A stretch of DNA of 64,000 nt, taken from positions 41,737-105,736 of the forward strand of contig NZ_DS999216.1 in NCBI RefSeq assembly GCF_000156335.1, written 5' to 3'. The translations under genes were made by a program, and so were the position numbers. Positions 41,101 through 47,100 of the stretch are shown piece by piece (positions within the stretch are counted from its first letter, which is position 1; the number at the start of each line of letters is the position of its first letter). The notes beneath the pieces are model-generated. The model was not told where the DNA came from. It saw nothing but the letters and a program-made list of their open reading frames with translations, and searched no databases. Source of the stretch: Roseobacter sp. GAI101 (GTDB taxonomy: Bacteria; Pseudomonadota; Alphaproteobacteria; Rhodobacterales; Rhodobacteraceae).

Positions 41101-44100
41101 AGTTAGGCACACCCGTACCTGCAAAAACCGCGACGTTGGCAAGGCCAAGGCGCAGGACAGATGTGTTGAAGGATGTTGCATCATCGAGCGTCCGAGCGGC
41201 GACGTTCTGCTCGGAAACAAGCGATGCCTCACCGCGGGCGTGAATGAAATCGTCGATGATGATCGTGGCGTCGGCGTAAAGCGCAATACCGTCGCGTGTC
41301 ACGTCGAGAACAGTATCAGTCTGGGGTGCAACAATTCCGTTGCGATTGGTGGCCGACAGAATATCGTAGGTGCCCGGGTCGATGGCAGTGGTGGTATTCC
41401 ACTCGGTCGAGCCGAGGTTCACCGCCCGGTTCCAGTCAAGGACCGTTAAGGGGGTCAGGCTGCCTATGATCGCGGCAGAGTTCACTTCAATCGCGCCATT
41501 GTTCAGCGTAGCGTCGATCACATCGACCCCTTCAAGGGTCGCCGTGTCAATATTCGCCTTCAGACCGAAATAGCCGCGCGCATCCAGAACAGGGTCGGAC
41601 GACGTGATGCTTGCAAACACCAGCCCCGCGCTTACCACCGACATACCCGGCCCGTCGCGGATACCGATGGTCAGACCCGGATCCGCTTCGGTCCCTACTA
41701 CGCCAAGGCTGATGCGGGTTAGCGACGCATTATCCATGTCTGTCGCCAGATCAAAGCTCTGGTCGCTGTTCACGTCAACATCTACGATATCCTGCGCAAA
41801 GCTGAACGTTGCCTCAGCCGCGATAAAATCGAACGCGCTGAACGACACAGCCCCCGTGACCTGCGTCGTGTCGGCGGTCTCATTGAACCGCGCGTCCAGC
41901 GGTGCACCCCTAGGGCCGTAATTGAACAGCACCCCATCGCCCGACACCTGATCAGGCACCACAACTGTCGTCCAGTCAAAGCCCGGATCGGCCACGTCCA
42001 GCGGCACGTGAGTGTAGTAATCCAGCGTCAGACTGTTGATGTTGAAAACAATCCCATCCGGCAGGTTCGTGATCGTCGCATTGCCAAGGCTGCCGGTGAT
42101 AGCCGTCGCACTCGGGATCGTGGTGACTGTCGCCGTTAGGACAGCGTCAGGCACCGCAGACAGCAGCGCAACCGCAACATTACCACTCCCGACCGAGATA
42201 CCCACACCACCTGGCTGACCGATAAACAACGGATCCGTCAAGGTCAGTCCAAGCAGCAGCAGATTCGCATCTTCAAGCGCGGCATCTGTATCCAGCTGGG
42301 CCTGCACGCCCGAGACTACTTGCAGATCAAACCGCGCACCCAGATCGACAAAGCCGAACGCATCCAGGGTCAGCGTGCCCGCCACTTTCAGATCAGTGCC
42401 CGCGTCAAAAACATCCGGCACGGCGCTAAACTGCGATACATTGACCCAATCAAGCTTGGTACCTTCGGTCGCAACACCACCGGGCAGCGCCGTAACAGTC
42501 GCTTTGTTAAAGACAACTTCGATATCCGTCACCGCGATCTCAAGACCCTCGGGCAGCCCGCGCGGTGCGACTTGGCTTGCCGTCGCATAAAGTCCGGTCC
42601 AGCTGCGCACCGATGTCGCGCCAATGCCAGCCGTCTCGTTCACCACATAAAGGTTCAGCGCGGCATTCGTGACGGCAAAGCCCGTGCCCTGATCGGCCAC
42701 GCCATTCACAACACCACTCGGCAGATCACCGGCCAGCGTGAATGCCCCACCGTCACCGATGAATAGATAAGCGCTCGACAGGTTGAACTTAACCAGTTGC
42801 GCCTCGGCGACTGTAATGCCAGCACCGTCGGTCACATTTGAAACCGTCTGGATCGTGCCCGCAAAGCCCGCTGCGACAATCACGTTGTTCTGAATGTTCA
42901 GCTCGATCTGACCGCCAAAGGACAGGTCAAGCGTCTCTTCAATCGTGCCAATGCGCGTGCCGTTGAAATCGTCGATGCCCGTCCAGTCAAGTTTGGTCGA
43001 CACCATCGCGGCATCCGTCGCAGCGCCGTTGAAGCGGAAGGTGATATTACGCGCAATCGCGATGGCCCCATCGATGCCGCGCAGGTCAGCCTGACCAATC
43101 TCGCCCGCTACCGCGAGCCAGCTTAGAGGCGCGGCAGCCGTGGCAGCTTCGCTGATAATCGCAAGCTCAAGGTTGGCATCCTGAACGGCGATCCCTGTGC
43201 CGCCCTCTTCCAGACCGGTCGCGCGCAGGGTCAAATCATCATAGATCAACGCGCCCCCTGCCCCTGCAAACAGCGTCGCGCCGCTGATTGAGAATGATAG
43301 AACCGACGCATCGGCAACAACGATACCGTTGTTATCATCAATCGTTTTGGTCTGCGCGTTGATGCCGAAGGCACCGAACAGAAGCACGTTATCTTCAATT
43401 GCAACTTCGATGGCACCCATAACGCTGAAATCAAGATCGGCGTTGATTCCGTCAACCGCATCCGTGATCGACGTGGTGCCAAAGATCGGCGCGTCAGCCG
43501 CGTTCAGCGTGGTCCAGTCCAGCTTGGTCGCCATCGCCGCAGGATCTGTTGTCGAGGCAGAGTTCAGGCGGACTTCGAGGTCATAAGCCTTGAGGTCAAT
43601 ACCGTTGATCCCGCGCACATCCAGCTGCCCTGCCCCGGCTTTCAGCGCGGTCCAGGTCTGTGTCGTGCCCGCAATCGTTGGGTCGGTCTGACCCTGACTG
43701 ACAGACAGGAAATCAAGCGACAGATCGGCAGCGGTAAACCCTGTGCCGCCTGCACCAATGCCCGCCACGACGCCATCAACGGTGGTAAAGCTGCCGCCAA
43801 CACCGGCGAACAGATACCCGTTCGAGACGGTAAAGCTGATCACATTGACGTTCTCGGTGGCGGCAACCTCGCCGGGCAATGCATCAAGTGTTTCAAGCGC
43901 CACGATATCACCGGTCAACGACCCTGCCAGCAAAACGGTGCCGTCAATCTCGCCCCGGAAGGAACCGCCGAACGAAAAACCAAGCGTGTTGTCAAAGACA
44001 GCACCAAGGCTGTCATCGGTCGCACCGATTGCCGCCAGACCAGTGACCGTCGGAAACGCGGTCCCGTCCAGCGTCAGGTCATTCCAGTTCAGCTTGGTCG

Positions 44101-47100
44101 CCGAAATCTCATCCGCAACGTTTGTGCTGAAATATACGTCTTTGACGCTGGCCACAAAACCGTCCGGCAGACCGACCAGATCGGCCGTGCCCACACGGGC
44201 ATCAATCGCGGTCCAACTGCGCGCGGCAACGGCGTCTTCGGTGATAAAGCCAAGCTCGACCGAGACACCGGTCGCATCAAAGCCGGTGGCCCCGTCAAGG
44301 TCTTCCAGTGCGATCAGACCCGTGATCAGCGACGGGTCAGCTACACCATAGGTAAAGCCACCGCCGACACCCGCAAAGAACGCCGCGTCATCGATCAAGA
44401 AAGTAGTTACATTCGCAACAAAGTCCGCGCCAAGCCCGCTGCCAGAAACGGTATAGCTGCCCGTGGCAAGCGAGAAGCCCCCGCCTAGATAGACCAAACC
44501 GTGACCGAAATAGATCCGGCCTTCGACCGCGAAATCCGTGCCTGTGCTAAGATCACCAAGCGCAGTCGCGGCGTCGGTGTAATCAATCGTCGACCAATCC
44601 AGCTTGGTCACCGGCAGGCCCGCGTCATCAATCGCAGTGTTGTAGCGGACAGTCACATCATTGGCCTGTGCCTCGACATTGCCCAGACCCAGCACCTGCG
44701 CCAGACCGAACCCGCCGGTCAGCCCGATATAGGTAACGTCGTCCGTCGTATCGATCACATCGGCACCGGCGTCGATCAACACGCCCAAAGAAAGGTTCGC
44801 ATTCTCGACATAGACACCGCTGGCATTGCCCCGATTGACCACAAGGTTGCCCTCGGCGTCCTCGCCAAACACCGCGCGACCACCGGCAAAGAACGTCGTC
44901 TCGGACAGGGTTAGCAAAATCAGATCACCGTCGATGCCTGACACCGGATCGGTCGGCACATCCAGCGCCACCGCCATCGAGAAGACCGAGGTCAGATAAA
45001 CCGCATTTGTAACTTCAAGCGTCAGCGTCCCGCCGATCTTGAACTGCTCAAGCCCGTTCAACCCAAGGACAGCATCCGTCAGATCAAGCTGCGGGCCGGT
45101 CAGATCGGCGGCAAGGTTCTTCCAGTTCATCACCGTGGGCACCGCACCGGGGTCAGCCACCACATCAACCACCGAGGCAAAGTTGCCCGTCACCAAGAAA
45201 TCGCGACCGTCGATGGCAAAATCATCCGGACCACCAAGCCCCCGCACGTCGATATTCTCAACTGTTGCGCGGAAGGCCAGCCATGTTTCGAACGCCAGCG
45301 CACCATCAATCGTGGCGCTGCCCGCATTCCGCGCAATCAGCGCCAGTTCGAAACCGACACCGGCAGCATAAAACCCTTGGAACGTATCCGACACGCCGGT
45401 CGGCCCACCATCAATCAGCGACCGCGTGATCGGTGCCTTCACAAGCTCGTTATTCGCGTCGCGGGTAAAGTCGATGAGACCGGCGGCAAAGAAACCGTCG
45501 CTGAGCTTGAAGGTCACGACCGTCGCATCCGTCGCCGCGATTGCACCGTCATCAATCGTCTGCGTCTTGACCGACAGTTCAACCTGCCCCGCGATCAGAA
45601 CGGTTTCGGCAATCTCGATCTCGACATTCGCCAGCAATTCGATGCCATCAAAGTTTAGATCCAGATAGGACACGCCCGAAGGATCCTTCAGCGCGTCCTG
45701 CGTCCAGTCCAGCGCCGTGCTGAAATCCGAAGCAACGTTCAGCTTGATCGACAACTCCCGCGCGATCAGCTTTGTCTCTGCCAGACCAAAGGATTCCGCA
45801 GCCGTGGTAAAGTTCACACCACCGTAGATCACGGACACCACCGTGTCGGTCGCTTGCGTCTTGAACAGACCCAGCGAGAAGTTCAGGTCAGTCGCCAACA
45901 CACCTTTGGCATTGGCCGTTTCAAATTCAAGATCAGCCGGCGCTATCAGAACGCTCGGCAGCTCCATGCCCGTTCCGATAAAGGCCGAAGCATCCGCAAG
46001 CTGGAACACCAACAGATCGCCAAAGACAGTATCGCCCGACGGCAGCTCCACATCGGCAGTTGTCTTGGTCAGCGTCAGGCCGCCTGCGAAATAGGCAATG
46101 TCAGTATAGGCAAAGACGCCCGGTGCCCGCTCAGACTTCTCTTGGAAGACCAGCGCGGCGGTACCGGTGACGGACGAAAATTCGGCAGTGGCGCTGGCAA
46201 AGGCAGGTGCTTCGCGCAGAACAACGGCATCCGTGATATTGCCGGCACCGGTCATTGCCCCCTGAGAGGCGACGTTCAACAACACAGCCGCCTGACCGAC
46301 CGACCCTTTGATCGCATCCGCATTGATCAGCGTCAGCTGGTCGATGGACGCATCCAGCGATGCCCAGACGTGATAGCCAGACAATGGACCGTCAGTATAG
46401 GCCTGACGGTAAAAGCGCAGATCGAAGTCAAAGTTCAGACCCTCAACCCCGGTTGCAGCATTTTCTTCGCCATTTGCCTTGCGCGTGAAATAAGTCTCGC
46501 CATCTGAACCAGCAAACAGGGTTGCGGCGGCGACGGTCATCGTCACCACATCAACATTGTTCAACGTGACCTCGGCCCCACCGATCACAAATCCGGTGAC
46601 AGTCTGGTTCTGGACAAAACTCGACGAAACACTCGCGCCATCCCCAAGGGACAGGGTGACAAAATCGCCGACTGTAATCTCATAGACGTTGGTCGCGTCG
46701 GCAGCCGTGCTCTGGTTGCTATCGTCAAACCCGTGGGTCAGCAGACCACCCGTCGCATAGATGATCGCATCGCCCTCGGTCCCGCCCACCAGCTTGCCGA
46801 TATTCTCGAACCGGGTCACGCCAGTCTCGGACGTCACCGTCCCGGCATTGACGGAAGCAATGTCCCAGACGCTGTCAAAGTTTTCACCTTCGACAACATA
46901 CAGCCCGGTGTCTGTATCATTCCCACCGCGCAGCAATCCGATGTTGGAATAGGTCAGGGCGTAGTCGGTGGTGGCACCCGTCGCAAAGCTTAGTGTCCCG
47001 CGGTTCAGGCCGGTAATCTTGAACGTGCCCTCTTGCGACAGACCGCCAAACAAATCATCCGCCCCGACCAGCGCATCCGTATTCCCAGCCAGACCAATCA

